NCBI RefSeq assembly: GCF_009380165.1
Contig: NZ_WHUF01000002.1
Span: 868,001 to 932,000, forward strand
DNA length: 64,000 bases
Source of the DNA: Rugamonas rivuli
Lineage (GTDB): Bacteria > Pseudomonadota > Gammaproteobacteria > Burkholderiales > Burkholderiaceae_D
Direction: 5' to 3'
A program made the position numbers and the translations under genes. Below are positions 36,489-46,586 of the stretch, one piece after another (position 1 is the stretch's first letter; each line of letters opens with the position of its first letter). The notes under the pieces were generated by a model. That model made no database searches. It was given only the letters and a program-made list of their open reading frames with translations, and had not been told where the DNA came from.

Positions 36489-37422
36489 GATCGGCACCGG
36501 CCGCCGGAAGATGGTTGATGCCGGCCGCCGCCTTGCGTCCGCCGCCGCCCTCGAACTGCTGGCAGAAGCCGCAGGCGCTCAAGGTCAGCGGGGCGCCGGA
36601 GCGCACGCTGACCAGGTAGGAGCCGTCGCCGCGCTCGTTGAGCACGGCGAACGAGGCGCCGCCGTGCGCGGCCGCCAGCCGGTTGGCCAGCACGCCGCTG
36701 ATGCGCCGCGCCCACGCGCTGGCGGGCAGGATGTAGACCGCGCCGCCGGCCAGCTCGGCGTGCGGACGCAGGCCCTGCATCAGCGCGCAGTCGTCGCGGT
36801 AGCCGGCGCACAGCGCGCGGTAGGCGTCGCTGGCGGCGATGAAGTCGAACGGGCTGTCGTGGCCGCCGAGCGCGCGGTACAGCGCGGCCGGCGCCATGTG
36901 CAAGTCCTGCTCGCATTCGCCGTAGGCATTGTAGTTGACCACCTGGCCCAGCTGCGCCAGCGCCGCCACCGCGCCCTCGTCCAGCCCGATGCCATGCGCC
37001 AGCTGCCGCGCCGCGCCGGCCAGGTTGTCGCCGAAGGCCGCCGCCACCGCCCATGGCCGGTGGCGGCCGTGCAGGTGGCGGTCGACCAGGATGCTGGTGC
37101 AGACGTCGGGGGCGCCGTCGCAATGCAGGCGCAGCCGTGGATGGGCGAAGGCGCAGTCGGCCGAATGGTGGTCGAAATACTCGACCTCGGCGCCGCCGTC
37201 GAGCAGGCGGCGCAGCGCGGCGGCGTTGCTGTCGAGCGAGATGTCGAGCACCGTGACCTGGCCGGCGACGGCGTCGTCCGGCAGCCGTTGCAGCAGGCCG
37301 GTGTCGCGCTTGACGCCGCTTACCAGCCGGGCGCGGCGCGGCGTGTGCAGGCGCAGCTGGTGCAGCGCGAAGATGCCGTCGGCGTCGCCGTTGAAGACAT
37401 CGTAGTGCAGCGCGGCAGCCAT
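36478..37422 (-). CDS. DHH family phosphoesterase
   Basis: A 314-residue phosphoesterase with the DHH-domain metal motifs: NGDADGIFAL (D13, D15), VLDISLDSN (D60) and the name-giving YFDHHSAD (D84, H85, H86). The C-terminal part ends with GGGGRKAAAGINHLP, similar to the DHHA1 substrate-binding element. Relatives such as NrnA hydrolyse nanoRNA and 3'-phosphoadenosine 5'-phosphate (PAP). Being sandwiched between cysC and a sulfotransferase operon end, PAP removal is a reasonable hypothesis, though DHH enzymes cover many substrates. It starts 4 bases after cysC and overlaps the permease gene. Confidence 0.85.
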   Translation of the reverse strand: MAAALHYDVFNGDADGIFALHQLRLHTPRRARLVSGVKRDTGLLQRLPDDAVAGQVTVLDISLDSNAAALRRLLDGGAEVEYFDHHSADCAFAHPRLRLHCDGAPDVCTSILVDRHLHGRHRPWAVAAAFGDNLAGAARQLAHGIGLDEGAVAALAQLGQVVNYNAYGECEQDLHMAPAALYRALGGHDSPFDFIAASDAYRALCAGYRDDCALMQGLRPHAELAGGAVYILPASAWARRISGVLANRLAAAHGGASFAVLNERGDGSYLVSVRSGAPLTLSACGFCQQFEGGGGRKAAAGINHLPAAGADHAQ

Positions 37423-37426
37423 GGCA

Positions 37427-38056
37427 TCAGACGAAGCGGCGCGACAGTTGCTGGTACAGCAGCTCGCATGCGGAGTTCAGCGACAGCGCGCCGGTGTCCA
37501 GCGACAGCGCCGGCGCCAGCGGCGCCTCGTAGGGCGCGGTGATGCCGGTGAACTCCGGTATCAAGCCGGCGCGCGCCTTCTTGTACAGGCCCTTGGGATC
37601 GCGCGCCTCGCACAGCTTGCGCGAGGTGCTGACATGGACTTCGATGAAGTTGTCGGCGCCGATCAGGCGGCGGGCCATTTCGCGGTCCTGGCGCAGCGGC
37701 GAGATGAAGGCGCAGATGACGAACAGGCCGGCATCGTTCATCAGCCGGGCCACTTCGGCGCTGCGGCGGATGTTTTCCTGGCGGTCGGCGGGGGAGAAGC
37801 CGAGGTCGCTGTTCAGGTGGTGGCGCAGGTTGTCGCCGTCCAGCACATAGGCCGGACGGCCGGCTGCCACCAGCCGGTTTTCCAGCGCGCAGGCCAGCGT
37901 CGACTTGCCGGCGCCGCTCAGGCCCGTGAGCCAGAGCGTCGCCGCCTGCTGCCCGGCCTGGCGGCGGCGCGCTTCAGCCGTGACCTGGCTGCCGTGCCAG
38001 AAGATATGCGGGGCGCCGGCCAGGACAGGGCTGTCGAGTTTGTCCATTTTTCCCAT
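37427..38056 (-). CDS. cysC: Adenylylsulfate (APS) kinase
   Basis: CysC phosphorylates APS to PAPS, the sulfate donor for sulfotransferases. The 209-residue protein has the P-loop GLSGAGKST (residues 45-53), the APS-binding segment LDGDNLRHHLNSDLGFS, RQENIRR, and FISPLRQDRE with the conserved serine. EVHVSTSRKLCEARDPKGLYKKAR is the lid region. CysD/CysN sulfurylase is not encoded in the window, so APS would come from elsewhere in the genome. It is 15 bases after the chemoreceptor gene and 4 bases before the DHH gene, so it is part of the operon. Confidence 0.95.
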   Translation of the reverse strand: MGKMDKLDSPVLAGAPHIFWHGSQVTAEARRRQAGQQAATLWLTGLSGAGKSTLACALENRLVAAGRPAYVLDGDNLRHHLNSDLGFSPADRQENIRRSAEVARLMNDAGLFVICAFISPLRQDREMARRLIGADNFIEVHVSTSRKLCEARDPKGLYKKARAGLIPEFTGITAPYEAPLAPALSLDTGALSLNSACELLYQQLSRRFV

Positions 38057-38071
38057 GATGATTTCTCCAGA

Positions 38072-39781
38072 TCAGAACTGTTCCCATTCCTGCGCGGGGG
38101 CCCTGGCCTCGCCGCGCGCGCGGCTGGCCGCCGGCAGCGCGGGGGCGCGCTTCAGGCCGGACGGCACGGCCACCGCCACCCGCTGCAGCGCGGGCCGCGC
38201 CGCGCCGGACTGGGCCTCGGTGCGGAACACGCTGACCAGGTCGTTCAAGCTGTTGACCTGGTCCTGCATCGCATGGGCGGCCGCTGCCGCTTCCTCCACC
38301 AGCGCGGCGTTCTGCTGGGTGACGTCGTCCATCTGGGTGACGGCGGTGTTGATCTGCTCGATGCCCGACGATTGCTCCTGGCTGGCCTGCATGATCTCGG
38401 ACATGATGTCGGTCACGCGCCTGACGCTGGAGACCACGTCGTGCATGGTGGTGCCGGCCTGTTCGACCAGGCGGTTGCCGGCCTGGACCTTGTCGACCGA
38501 ATCGCCGATCAAGTCCTTGATTTCCTTGGCGGCGGCGGCCGAGCGCTGCGCCAGGTTGCGCACCTCGGTGGCGACGACCGCGAAGCCGCGGCCCTGTTCG
38601 CCGGCGCGGGCCGCTTCCACCGCGGCGTTCAGCGCCAGGATGTTGGTCTGGAAGGCGATGCCGTCGATGACGGCGATGATGTCGACGATCTTGCGCGCCG
38701 AGACATCGATGGCGGCCATGGTGTCGACCACCTGCGCCACCACCGCGCCACCCTTGGCGGCGACGTCGGAGGCCGATTCGGCCAGGCCGTTGGCCTGGCG
38801 GGCATGGTCGGTATTGAGGCGCACGGTGCTGGTCAGCTCTTCCATCGACGAGGCGGTTTCCTCCAGCGTGCTGGCCTGCTGTTCGGTGCGCGAGGACAGG
38901 TCCAGGTTGCCGGAGGCGATCTGGCCGGCGGCGGCGGCGATGGTCTCGGTGCTGGCGTGCACCTGGTTGACGATGCGCGCCAGGCTGTCGCGCATGGAGC
39001 GCATGGCGAACAGCAGGCTGTGCTGGTCGTTGGGCTTGGGTTCCACGCGCACGGTCAGGTTGCCGGCGGCGATCTGGCCGGCGATTTCGGCCGCCTCGGC
39101 CGGTTCGCAGCCCAGCTGGCGGGTCACGCCGCGGGTGATCAGCCAGGCCGCCACCACGCTGGTCAGCAATGCCAGCGAGCCGATGATCAGCATCACCGTG
39201 CGGGCCTGGGCGTAGGCGACTTCGGCGGCGTCGGCCGCTTCGGCGTTTTGTTTTTCCTCGACCGCGATCAGCTTGCGCAGCAATTCCCACCAGCGTTTCT
39301 GCACCGGCCGGAATTCATAGCGCAGCAGCTTGTAGGCCTCGTCCTGTTTCTGTTCCAGCGCCAGCGCGGCGGCGCGTTCGATGAAGGGCGCGGCCAGCTC
39401 GGCCTGCTTGCGGATCTGCTCCAGCAATTCCTTTTCCTCGGCCGAGGTGGCGCTCAGCTTGGCGAACATCTGGCCCAGCTGGTCCTGCGCCGCCGCGTAT
39501 TTCTTCTGCTGCTCGGCGATGCGCTTGACCTCGATCTGGATTTCCTTGTCTTCCTTGAGCAGGATGAGGTTGCGCATGGCCAGCGCGCGCTCGGTCACGG
39601 TCAGGTCCATGAGCTGGGCCAGCTTGGTTTCCACGTCGTTGACCTTGGTGATCTCGTCCAGGCGGTCCTGGATCTGGCGCATGCTGCTCAGGGCCAGGCC
39701 AATGATCACCAGCAGAAACATAGCCCCCATGCCGAAACCTAAGCCCAGCCTGTTTGCTATCGTCCAATTCTGAAATTTCAT
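38072..39781 (-). CDS. Methyl-accepting chemotaxis protein
   Basis: A 569-residue chemoreceptor. Membrane segments lie at about residues 12-33 and 190-211 and flank a four-helix-bundle periplasmic sensor. A HAMP domain follows ([14 protein letters not shown]), then the methylated-helix and signalling domain with the hairpin-tip segment [20 protein letters not shown]. The protein ends in EWEQF, a pentapeptide of the kind that binds CheR/CheB in Tar/Tsr-like receptors. A very good ribosome-binding site (AAGGAGG) precedes the ATG. It is the first gene of the minus-strand operon with cysC and the sulfotransferase. The signal it senses is unknown. Confidence 0.95.
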   Translation of the reverse strand: MKFQNWTIANRLGLGFGMGAMFLLVIIGLALSSMRQIQDRLDEITKVNDVETKLAQLMDLTVTERALAMRNLILLKEDKEIQIEVKRIAEQQKKYAAAQDQLGQMFAKLSATSAEEKELLEQIRKQAELAAPFIERAAALALEQKQDEAYKLLRYEFRPVQKRWWELLRKLIAVEEKQNAEAADAAEVAYAQARTVMLIIGSLALLTSVVAAWLITRGVTRQLGCEPAEAAEIAGQIAAGNLTVRVEPKPNDQHSLLFAMRSMRDSLARIVNQVHASTETIAAAAGQIASGNLDLSSRTEQQASTLEETASSMEELTSTVRLNTDHARQANGLAESASDVAAKGGAVVAQVVDTMAAIDVSARKIVDIIAVIDGIAFQTNILALNAAVEAARAGEQGRGFAVVATEVRNLAQRSAAAAKEIKDLIGDSVDKVQAGNRLVEQAGTTMHDVVSSVRRVTDIMSEIMQASQEQSSGIEQINTAVTQMDDVTQQNAALVEEAAAAAHAMQDQVNSLNDLVSVFRTEAQSGAARPALQRVAVAVPSGLKRAPALPAASRARGEARAPAQEWEQF

Positions 39782-40161
39782 ATCGCCTCCTTAAGGCCTT
39801 ATGTGCATTCCGAATATCCAAATGAGATTTGGGTAGAACGCTGTCATGATCTTAGTAGGCTGAGGTCGCTTGGAAACTCTCCGATAGTCACTTTCGGCGT
39901 GAGTGCAACAAAGAAATATGTGTTGATGGCAATCTCTGAAACTTTTTGGCTCGGATGGATGCCGCCAGGCAAGCCAAGTACATGGCGTTTTTGCATTTAT
40001 TCGGCTCAAATGGCCTCCTACGCAGAATCCGCCCCTGTGCAGGGGCGGCCAACAGGTCTAAAATGCTGTTTGGGCCCGTTGCCGGATTACGACAAACCGT
40101 CTTACATCCCGAAACGGAGAAATTCAATCGGCGGGTATCGCCCGCATGACATGGAATGAAC
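39782..40161. other. Divergent intergenic region between chemoreceptor operon and icd
   Basis: 380 bases with lower GC than the flanks. It must contain promoters for the minus-strand operon and for icd, but I see no consensus -35/-10 pair. A sigma-28-like GCCGAAAG on the minus strand (complement near 39892) lacks a matching -35 box. Open frames here (for example 39803-40159 plus strand) show no domain, no ribosome-binding site and codon use unlike neighbours, so no gene is called. Confidence 0.6.
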
Positions 40162-42393
<2,232 letters not shown>

Positions 42394-42416
42394 TCGTAGC
42401 GTAGCTTGCGCAAACT

Positions 42417-42449
42417 AAAAGGGGCAGCCGATTTGGCTGCCCCTTTTTT
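42417..42449. terminator. Bidirectional intrinsic terminator after icd
   Basis: A 13-base left arm (AAAAGGGGCAGCC) and its complement flank the loop GATTT, with T-runs on one strand and A-runs on the other, so it can end transcription of icd and of the convergent gene. The right edge overlaps the stop codon of the minus-strand gene at 42448. The GGGCAGCC core also occurs in the tRNA-operon terminator at 10745. Confidence 0.93.
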
Positions 42450-43281
42450 ATTGCGCGGTGCTTGTGGGCGCGTCCCGCGCATCCACATAGGCCCAGGCCA
42501 GCGTGCCCGAAGCCAGCCTCACGCGCTGGCGACGGTAGGCCGCCACTTCGTAGCGGTCCGAATTCCGCAACTCCTCCGCGGTGATCGCCAGCACCGAGCC
42601 CGTGACTGCGTCAGTGGGCGAGCCGGTGTGCGAGACGATGGGGTGATGCGTCTTGCCGCTGGTCTCGACTACTGCCGGATCGTCGATCGCCAGCATGGCC
42701 AGCTGATAGGCGGGCAAACTGTCCGGGCGGCCGGATAGCAGGCGGCCAAAGGTCGCCTTCTGGACATCGGGCTGTTGCAGGGTGCCGTAGGAGAACAGCA
42801 TTTCGCTGGCATCCAGCGCGGCGTCGTCCAGCGCTTTACGCGTGGCCCACACAATCGGCAGGCCGAACAGGAAGATATGGGACAGCAGGTCCAGCACCGT
42901 CGACAACGGCTGGAACGTGACGGGGCGGGGGAAGGCCGACAGCGGCAATACCACCAGCCGCATCGCCAGGAACACCAGGGCTCCGAACAAGGCTGCCGAC
43001 AGCAGCGGCCTGGCCGTCAACGCCGGTGCGCGGCGGGCCGCCAGCAGGAACAGCGCCATCCACACGAAGCTGAGCGCGAAGTGGCACAGCAATCCGATCG
43101 CCGCAGTCAGCGCGCCGCCGCTGAAGGCCGCGCTGCCTAGCAATCCGCTGGCCACGACCTGCAGCAGGCGCTCCGGCGTCAGCCCGTTGTAGACGGCAAA
43201 GGAAATCGCGAACGTGATATCGAGCGCGCCGGCAATGGCGCCGCCCACGAGTACGGCATAAGGAATGGACCAGCGTTTCAT
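42448..43281 (-). CDS. Membrane protein fused to a gamma-glutamylcyclotransferase-like (AIG2) domain
   Basis: A 277-residue protein in two parts. Residues about 1-150 form four hydrophobic segments resembling small inner-membrane proteins of the YagU/DUF type (KRWSIPYAVLVGGAIAGALDI; FLFGLPIVWATR). Residues about 160-270 are an AIG2/GGCT-like domain, recognised by LFSYGTLQQPDVQ and the later SVLAITAEEL and YEVAAYRRQRV. GGCT-fold enzymes release 5-oxoproline from gamma-glutamyl amines, but activity here is unproven. A membrane-tethered form is unusual. It is convergent with icd, and the domains are continuous in one frame with no sign of a sequencing error. Confidence 0.75.
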   Translation of the reverse strand: MKRWSIPYAVLVGGAIAGALDITFAISFAVYNGLTPERLLQVVASGLLGSAAFSGGALTAAIGLLCHFALSFVWMALFLLAARRAPALTARPLLSAALFGALVFLAMRLVVLPLSAFPRPVTFQPLSTVLDLLSHIFLFGLPIVWATRKALDDAALDASEMLFSYGTLQQPDVQKATFGRLLSGRPDSLPAYQLAMLAIDDPAVVETSGKTHHPIVSHTGSPTDAVTGSVLAITAEELRNSDRYEVAAYRRQRVRLASGTLAWAYVDARDAPTSTAQ

Positions 43282-43346
43282 GCATCAGCCTCCAATAGTT
43301 TTGCAATATCTTATATTAAAAACAAATCTACAGGAGGTCGAGCTTA

Positions 43347-43694
43347 CTAGATCGCGCGTCCGTCGTAGTGCGTGACGGGGATGGACTCCAGGTCTATGCC
43401 TTCGATACAACGGATATTGATCGCCGCCATGGCGTCGCCGTTGGGCGCCGCGCCCTCGCTGTACGGCGCGATGCCGCAGGTAGGGCAGAAGCGGTGCTTG
43501 ATCAGGTGCTTGTTGAACAGATAGGTGCTGGCGTTATCGTCCGGCGTCAGCAAGTGCATGTTCTGGCGCGGGACGAACCACATCAGCACGCCCTTGCGCT
43601 GGCACATCGAGCAGTTGCATGACATGGCCGACGTGATCTCGCCTTCGGCCTCGAACTTCACATTGCCGCAATGGCAGCTTCCCTGGTATTTCAT
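43347..43694 (-). CDS. GFA/CENP-V family zinc-binding protein
   Basis: A 115-residue protein of the family that includes glutathione-dependent formaldehyde-activating enzyme. Zinc ligands are visible as C7 and C9 (SCHCG), C26, C28 and C31 (CNCSMC), and C70, C73 (FCPTCG). Most members have no proven activity. It overlaps the start of the SRPBCC gene by 4 bases (ATGA) and so probably belongs to the ArsR-SRPBCC-GFA operon, which reads leftward. Confidence 0.9.
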   Translation of the reverse strand: MKYQGSCHCGNVKFEAEGEITSAMSCNCSMCQRKGVLMWFVPRQNMHLLTPDDNASTYLFNKHLIKHRFCPTCGIAPYSEGAAPNGDAMAAINIRCIEGIDLESIPVTHYDGRAI

Positions 43695-44140
43695 AGCGAA
43701 CCTCCTGTAAGTAGACGATCAAGACTGCTAAAGAAAAGGGCCCAGCCGCGCTCGTGGTTGATGCGCGCCTGTTCGTCGAAGAAGCGGTCATGCACGAAGC
43801 TCAGCTCCGTGCCTTCCGCCACCGGCGTGAGTTCGATGCTGATGCGCGACACCCGCTCCGGCGTGCTGTGCCAGGCCCAGGTGAATACCAGCCGCGTGTA
43901 CGGCTTCACTTCCTGGTAGACGCCGGTCATTTGATTCAGGCCGCCATCGGGGCCGGCGAAGGCGAGGTGGTACTGGCCGCCTTCGCGCAGGTCGATGTCG
44001 GCCTTGGTCAAGCTCGCCTGGCCGGGGCCGAACCACTGGCTCAGCGCTTGCGGGTCGGTCCACGCGCGCCAGATTTTTTCGGGGGCGACGGGGTAGGTGC
44101 GGCGGATGCTGACTTGGGCGGGCTGCTCGGTGTTGGGCAT
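43691..44140 (-). CDS. SRPBCC/AHSA1 family protein
   Basis: A 149-residue START-like domain protein (activator of Hsp90 ATPase 1 family, COG3832 type). The start region RRTYPVAPEKIWRAWTDPQAL and the end RINHERGWALFFSSLDRLL are typical. Such proteins often follow an ArsR regulator, as here. Function is unknown; ligand binding in the central cavity is presumed. Its start lies inside the 3' end of the ArsR gene, about 100 bases overlapping. Confidence 0.9.
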   Translation of the reverse strand: MPNTEQPAQVSIRRTYPVAPEKIWRAWTDPQALSQWFGPGQASLTKADIDLREGGQYHLAFAGPDGGLNQMTGVYQEVKPYTRLVFTWAWHSTPERVSRISIELTPVAEGTELSFVHDRFFDEQARINHERGWALFFSSLDRLLTGGSL

Positions 44141-44478
44141 GATGCGATTTCCTCTTGGTGGTAGAGATAGCGACCCAGCGAATCGAGCTGGTCGGTCCAG
44201 AAGCGCTGGTAGTGGGCGATCCAGGCGGCGGCATCCTGCATGGGCGCGGCATCGAGTTCGCAGCGCACCACGCGGCCTTCCTTGGAGCGGGCGATCAGGC
44301 CGGCCGTTTCCAGCACCGCCAGGTGCTTCATGAAGCCGGGCAGGGACATCTCGTATTGCTGCGCCAGCTCGGTGACGGTTTGACTGCCGTCGCCCAACTG
44401 CGCCAACACCCCGCGCCGCGTGGCGTCGGACAGTGCGGCGAAGATCAGGTCCAGGTGGGGGTCTTTATAGTTAACCAT
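44041..44478 (-). CDS. ArsR family transcriptional regulator
   Basis: A 145-residue regulator. The winged-helix domain (FAALSDATRRGVLAQLGDGSQTVTELAQ, then SLPGFMKHLAVLETAGLIARSKEGR) covers residues about 8-85. No CxC-type metal motif is visible in the DNA-binding helix, so it is of the non-metal subgroup that regulates SRPBCC genes. ATG 44478 (MVNYKDPHL) was preferred over an upstream in-frame codon at 44514, since TATACC just before could be the -10 box. The last third, rich in Pro/Ser/Lys, overlaps the SRPBCC gene in another frame and looks like a read-through tail. Confidence 0.88.
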   Translation of the reverse strand: MVNYKDPHLDLIFAALSDATRRGVLAQLGDGSQTVTELAQQYEMSLPGFMKHLAVLETAGLIARSKEGRVVRCELDAAPMQDAAAWIAHYQRFWTDQLDSLGRYLYHQEEIASCPTPSSPPKSASAAPTPSPPKKSGARGPTRKR

Positions 44479-44558
44479 AAGGTATAGTATTGGCGAGGGT
44501 TCAGAACTTGTCAAGCATGTATTTGTGACAAAATAGGCATTTTTCAGAAAGGCGTCTG

Positions 44559-44975
44559 ATGAGCGATGTTCTGGATGACAGTGCGGGTGATACTAAAAAC
44601 CTACGGCAAGTGAAAGCGCTTTATCGGGTGCTGAAATCGAAGGACCAGCAGTCGATACGGGAGATCTTGGTTGACGAGCCGGTGTGGGATGTTGCGCCAG
44701 GTTTTCCGGAGGGCGCAATCTATCGGGGCATCGCCGAAGTGTTTGGCGGGTTCTATCCAAAACTGCTCGCGCACGTTCATACGTTTGGCGCGTTTCCGGA
44801 CAGGTTCGTCGACGGCGGCGATACGGTCGTGGCGCTGGGCCACTATCGCATCACAAAAACCGAAGACAGCCCGCCGGTGCTGGTGCGCTTCTCGCATGTG
44901 TGGGGAGTGAATGAGCAGGGGCGGGTGAAAGGCGTGTGGCAGGTTGCGGACTCCGCGCAGTTCTTTGCCGCTTAA
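44559..44975 (+). CDS. SnoaL/NTF2-like family protein
   Basis: A 138-residue single-domain protein with the cone-like fold of the NTF2/SnoaL superfamily. NLRQVKALYRVLKSKDQ forms the first helix, LVDEPVWDVAPGFPEGAIYRGIAEVFGGFYPKLL is the typical middle split across strands, and VVALGHYRITKT with RFSHVWGVNEQGRV completes the sheet. Members bind small hydrophobic ligands or act as isomerases; no role is clear here. It begins the run of small genes up to 47615. Confidence 0.82.
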   Translation: MSDVLDDSAGDTKNLRQVKALYRVLKSKDQQSIREILVDEPVWDVAPGFPEGAIYRGIAEVFGGFYPKLLAHVHTFGAFPDRFVDGGDTVVALGHYRITKTEDSPPVLVRFSHVWGVNEQGRVKGVWQVADSAQFFAA

Positions 44976-45004
44976 TTCAATATTGCAGCTATCAAGGAGC
45001 ACAT

Positions 45005-45220
45005 ATGAAAACAGAGGAAAAAGTAAAAGGCCCCGCATCTTACTTTCCGTCCATTGAGAAGACCTATGGAAAACCAATAAATCACTGGCTAGACATCGTA
45101 GGCTCTTTGAAAGATAAGAAACATATGGAAATCGTAGCGACGCTTAAAGAAGACTATAAACTTGGTCATGGGCATGCAAATGCTTTGGTTGCGTATTATC
45201 GTGCTCAGAGCGAGATTTGA
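45005..45220 (+). CDS. DUF4287 domain protein
   Basis: A 71-residue protein matching the DUF4287 pattern: SYFPSIEKTYGKPINHWLDIV, then EDYKLGHGHANALVAYYR at the C-terminus. The function is unknown. An AAGGAGC site precedes the ATG at 45005; an in-frame start at 44936 would lie in the NTF2-like gene. The base composition is lower in GC than the neighbours upstream, which fits accessory DNA. Confidence 0.85.
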   Translation: MKTEEKVKGPASYFPSIEKTYGKPINHWLDIVGSLKDKKHMEIVATLKEDYKLGHGHANALVAYYRAQSEI

Positions 45221-45261
45221 GCGCTGTCGGCGGGGAGAGAGCCTTAATCTAAGGATGGCAA

Positions 45262-45468
45262 ATGAAGACATTAGCACGTGCATTAATTCTGGCCACAAAA
45301 TATGTGGACAGTCGTGTATGCGAGGATGCGTTGGATGATGATGTTGCGGTGCTCGAAAGCATCTCGGTTGAGTTGAGAAAATGCTCAGTGGACGAAAAAC
45401 GTTGCCTTATTCAAGTTGCCCAAGAGCTAGGATTCGAATCGTGGCCGGATGAGATGGGCATTGTGTAA
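45262..45468 (+). CDS. Small protein of unknown function, 68 residues
   Basis: A short acidic protein (MKTLARALILATKYVDSRVC and later DEKRCLIQVAQELGFESWP). I do not recognise a domain. It has no membrane segment or signal. An AAGGATG sequence upstream of the ATG is a fair ribosome-binding site. The AT-rich codon use resembles the next genes rather than the chromosome backbone. It could be real; the evidence is the start context and even spacing. Confidence 0.5.
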   Translation: MKTLARALILATKYVDSRVCEDALDDDVAVLESISVELRKCSVDEKRCLIQVAQELGFESWPDEMGIV

Positions 45469-45561
45469 ATTTAGACGTCAAGCACACCGGTCGGACTCGG
45501 CCTGCACCAGCCAGACAAAAATAAGACAACAAAACCGTTCCATTGGAAGGAATAATCCGGC

Positions 45562-45897
45562 GTGAAGATAGGTCCATATGCGGCTCTGATGAGTTTACTT
45601 ATAGCCCTGCCGGTTTGGGCAAGCGAGCTATCGTGCACGTCCGAGTACGAGCGAGGGCGACGTGAAATGGGAGCCTGGGCCGAGATGGTGGGTGTCATGG
45701 AGGGCGTAATCTATGGACACTCTCTAGCATTGTCGCCGGCCAAATTTTGCTTGTCTGGGACGCCTAAGGAACAAGTGCAGGCCATCGCACGTGCGCTCGA
45801 CGGTGATTCATATAAGGCGAACCCTATCTTGATAGATGATGTGCCGACGAGAGAACAGGCTCAGCAATTCTTGGAGCGGTTTTTTCCGTGCAAATAA
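45562..45897 (+). CDS. Rap1a/Tai-like small exported protein
   Basis: A 111-residue protein with a signal peptide (up to about residue 20, PVWASEL) and four conserved cysteines. The pattern GVIYGHSLALSPAKFCLSG ... QVQAIARAL ... FLERFFPCK fits the Rap1a/Tai family of type VI secretion immunity proteins (conserved Cys-x-P-like step, Gln, and FPC end), although the motif Pro after Cys is replaced by LSG. No toxin gene or T6SS gene is nearby. GTG 45562 is the start, with GGAAGGAAT upstream. The assignment is tentative. Confidence 0.6.
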   Translation: MKIGPYAALMSLLIALPVWASELSCTSEYERGRREMGAWAEMVGVMEGVIYGHSLALSPAKFCLSGTPKEQVQAIARALDGDSYKANPILIDDVPTREQAQQFLERFFPCK

Positions 45898-46126
45898 CCA
45901 ATCCAGTCGACGATATACGGCCAGCAGCTGTCGCTCGCCAGAGCAAGTTTTCAAACCTGGCTTTGATGAGTTTGACTCCGTTGATTTTGGTAGGAGCCGT
46001 AGTGTCGAAGGCTGGTTGAATGGTACAACTGCTCAATAGCCGAAACCGGCTGTGGGCGCTTGCGGCCGAGCCGGCCGACTGCGGGCGCTGCCGGCCAACA
46101 TGTAACAGCAAGGGGAGGAAATAAGC
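45898..46126. other. Non-coding spacer with GC-rich palindromic segments
   Basis: 229 bases without a supported gene. The first part is AT-leaning and may be decayed coding DNA. The second part (46040-46105) is built of short GGCCG/CGGCC words in inverted orientation (GCGGCCGAGCCGGCCGACTG, GGGCGCTGCCGGCC). An AGGGGAGGAAATAAGC ribosome-binding region at the end serves the YajD-like gene. Confidence 0.55.
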
Positions 46127-46501
46127 ATGACCGTTGGGAAAAAGCCGGACACCGCGCGGCTGGACAAAATTGTGGCCGACGCACGACGTGCGGCCGACCA
46201 GCGCGAGCTGGGCTATCGCGAGCGCTCACTGAAAATGTACCCGTGGGTGTGTGGGCGCTGCATGCGCGAATTCACGCATACCAATGTGTCGCAACTTACT
46301 GTGCACCATCGTGACCACAATCATGACAACAATCCGCCTGATGGCAGCAACTGGGAATTGCTGTGCCTTTACTGCCACGATAACGAACACTCGCGTTATC
46401 TTGAGGCTGACCGGGGACTTAGTCTGAAATCGGCCGAGGTCGCGCCGGCAACGCATAATCCGTTCGCTTCATTGGCCGGTCTGATGAAAAAGAAAGAATA
46501 A
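46127..46501 (+). CDS. YajD-like HNH nuclease family protein
   Basis: A 124-residue HNH-fold protein that matches E. coli YajD in layout: DKIVADARRAADQRELGYRE, the zinc cysteines in WVCGRCMREF, the HNH core TVHHRDHNHDNNPPDGSNWE and the second CxxC-like pair in LCLYCHDNEHSRYLE. HNH proteins cleave or bind DNA; YajD itself has no assigned role. A GGGGAGG site lies upstream. Members are chromosomal in many proteobacteria, so this may not be a mobile nuclease. Confidence 0.88.
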   Translation: MTVGKKPDTARLDKIVADARRAADQRELGYRERSLKMYPWVCGRCMREFTHTNVSQLTVHHRDHNHDNNPPDGSNWELLCLYCHDNEHSRYLEADRGLSLKSAEVAPATHNPFASLAGLMKKKE

Positions 46502-46586
46502 ATTCAGGGGTGGTGCCCACGGCGTGATAGGCACAATCGGCCAGAAACGGCCCTTTGCAAAACCATCTCGATTACGGAAACCCTTG

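Noticed and set aside
39803..40159. 118-codon plus-strand ORF in the chemoreceptor/icd gap
   Set aside because: No ribosome-binding site, no recognisable domain, and the region must hold the divergent promoters.
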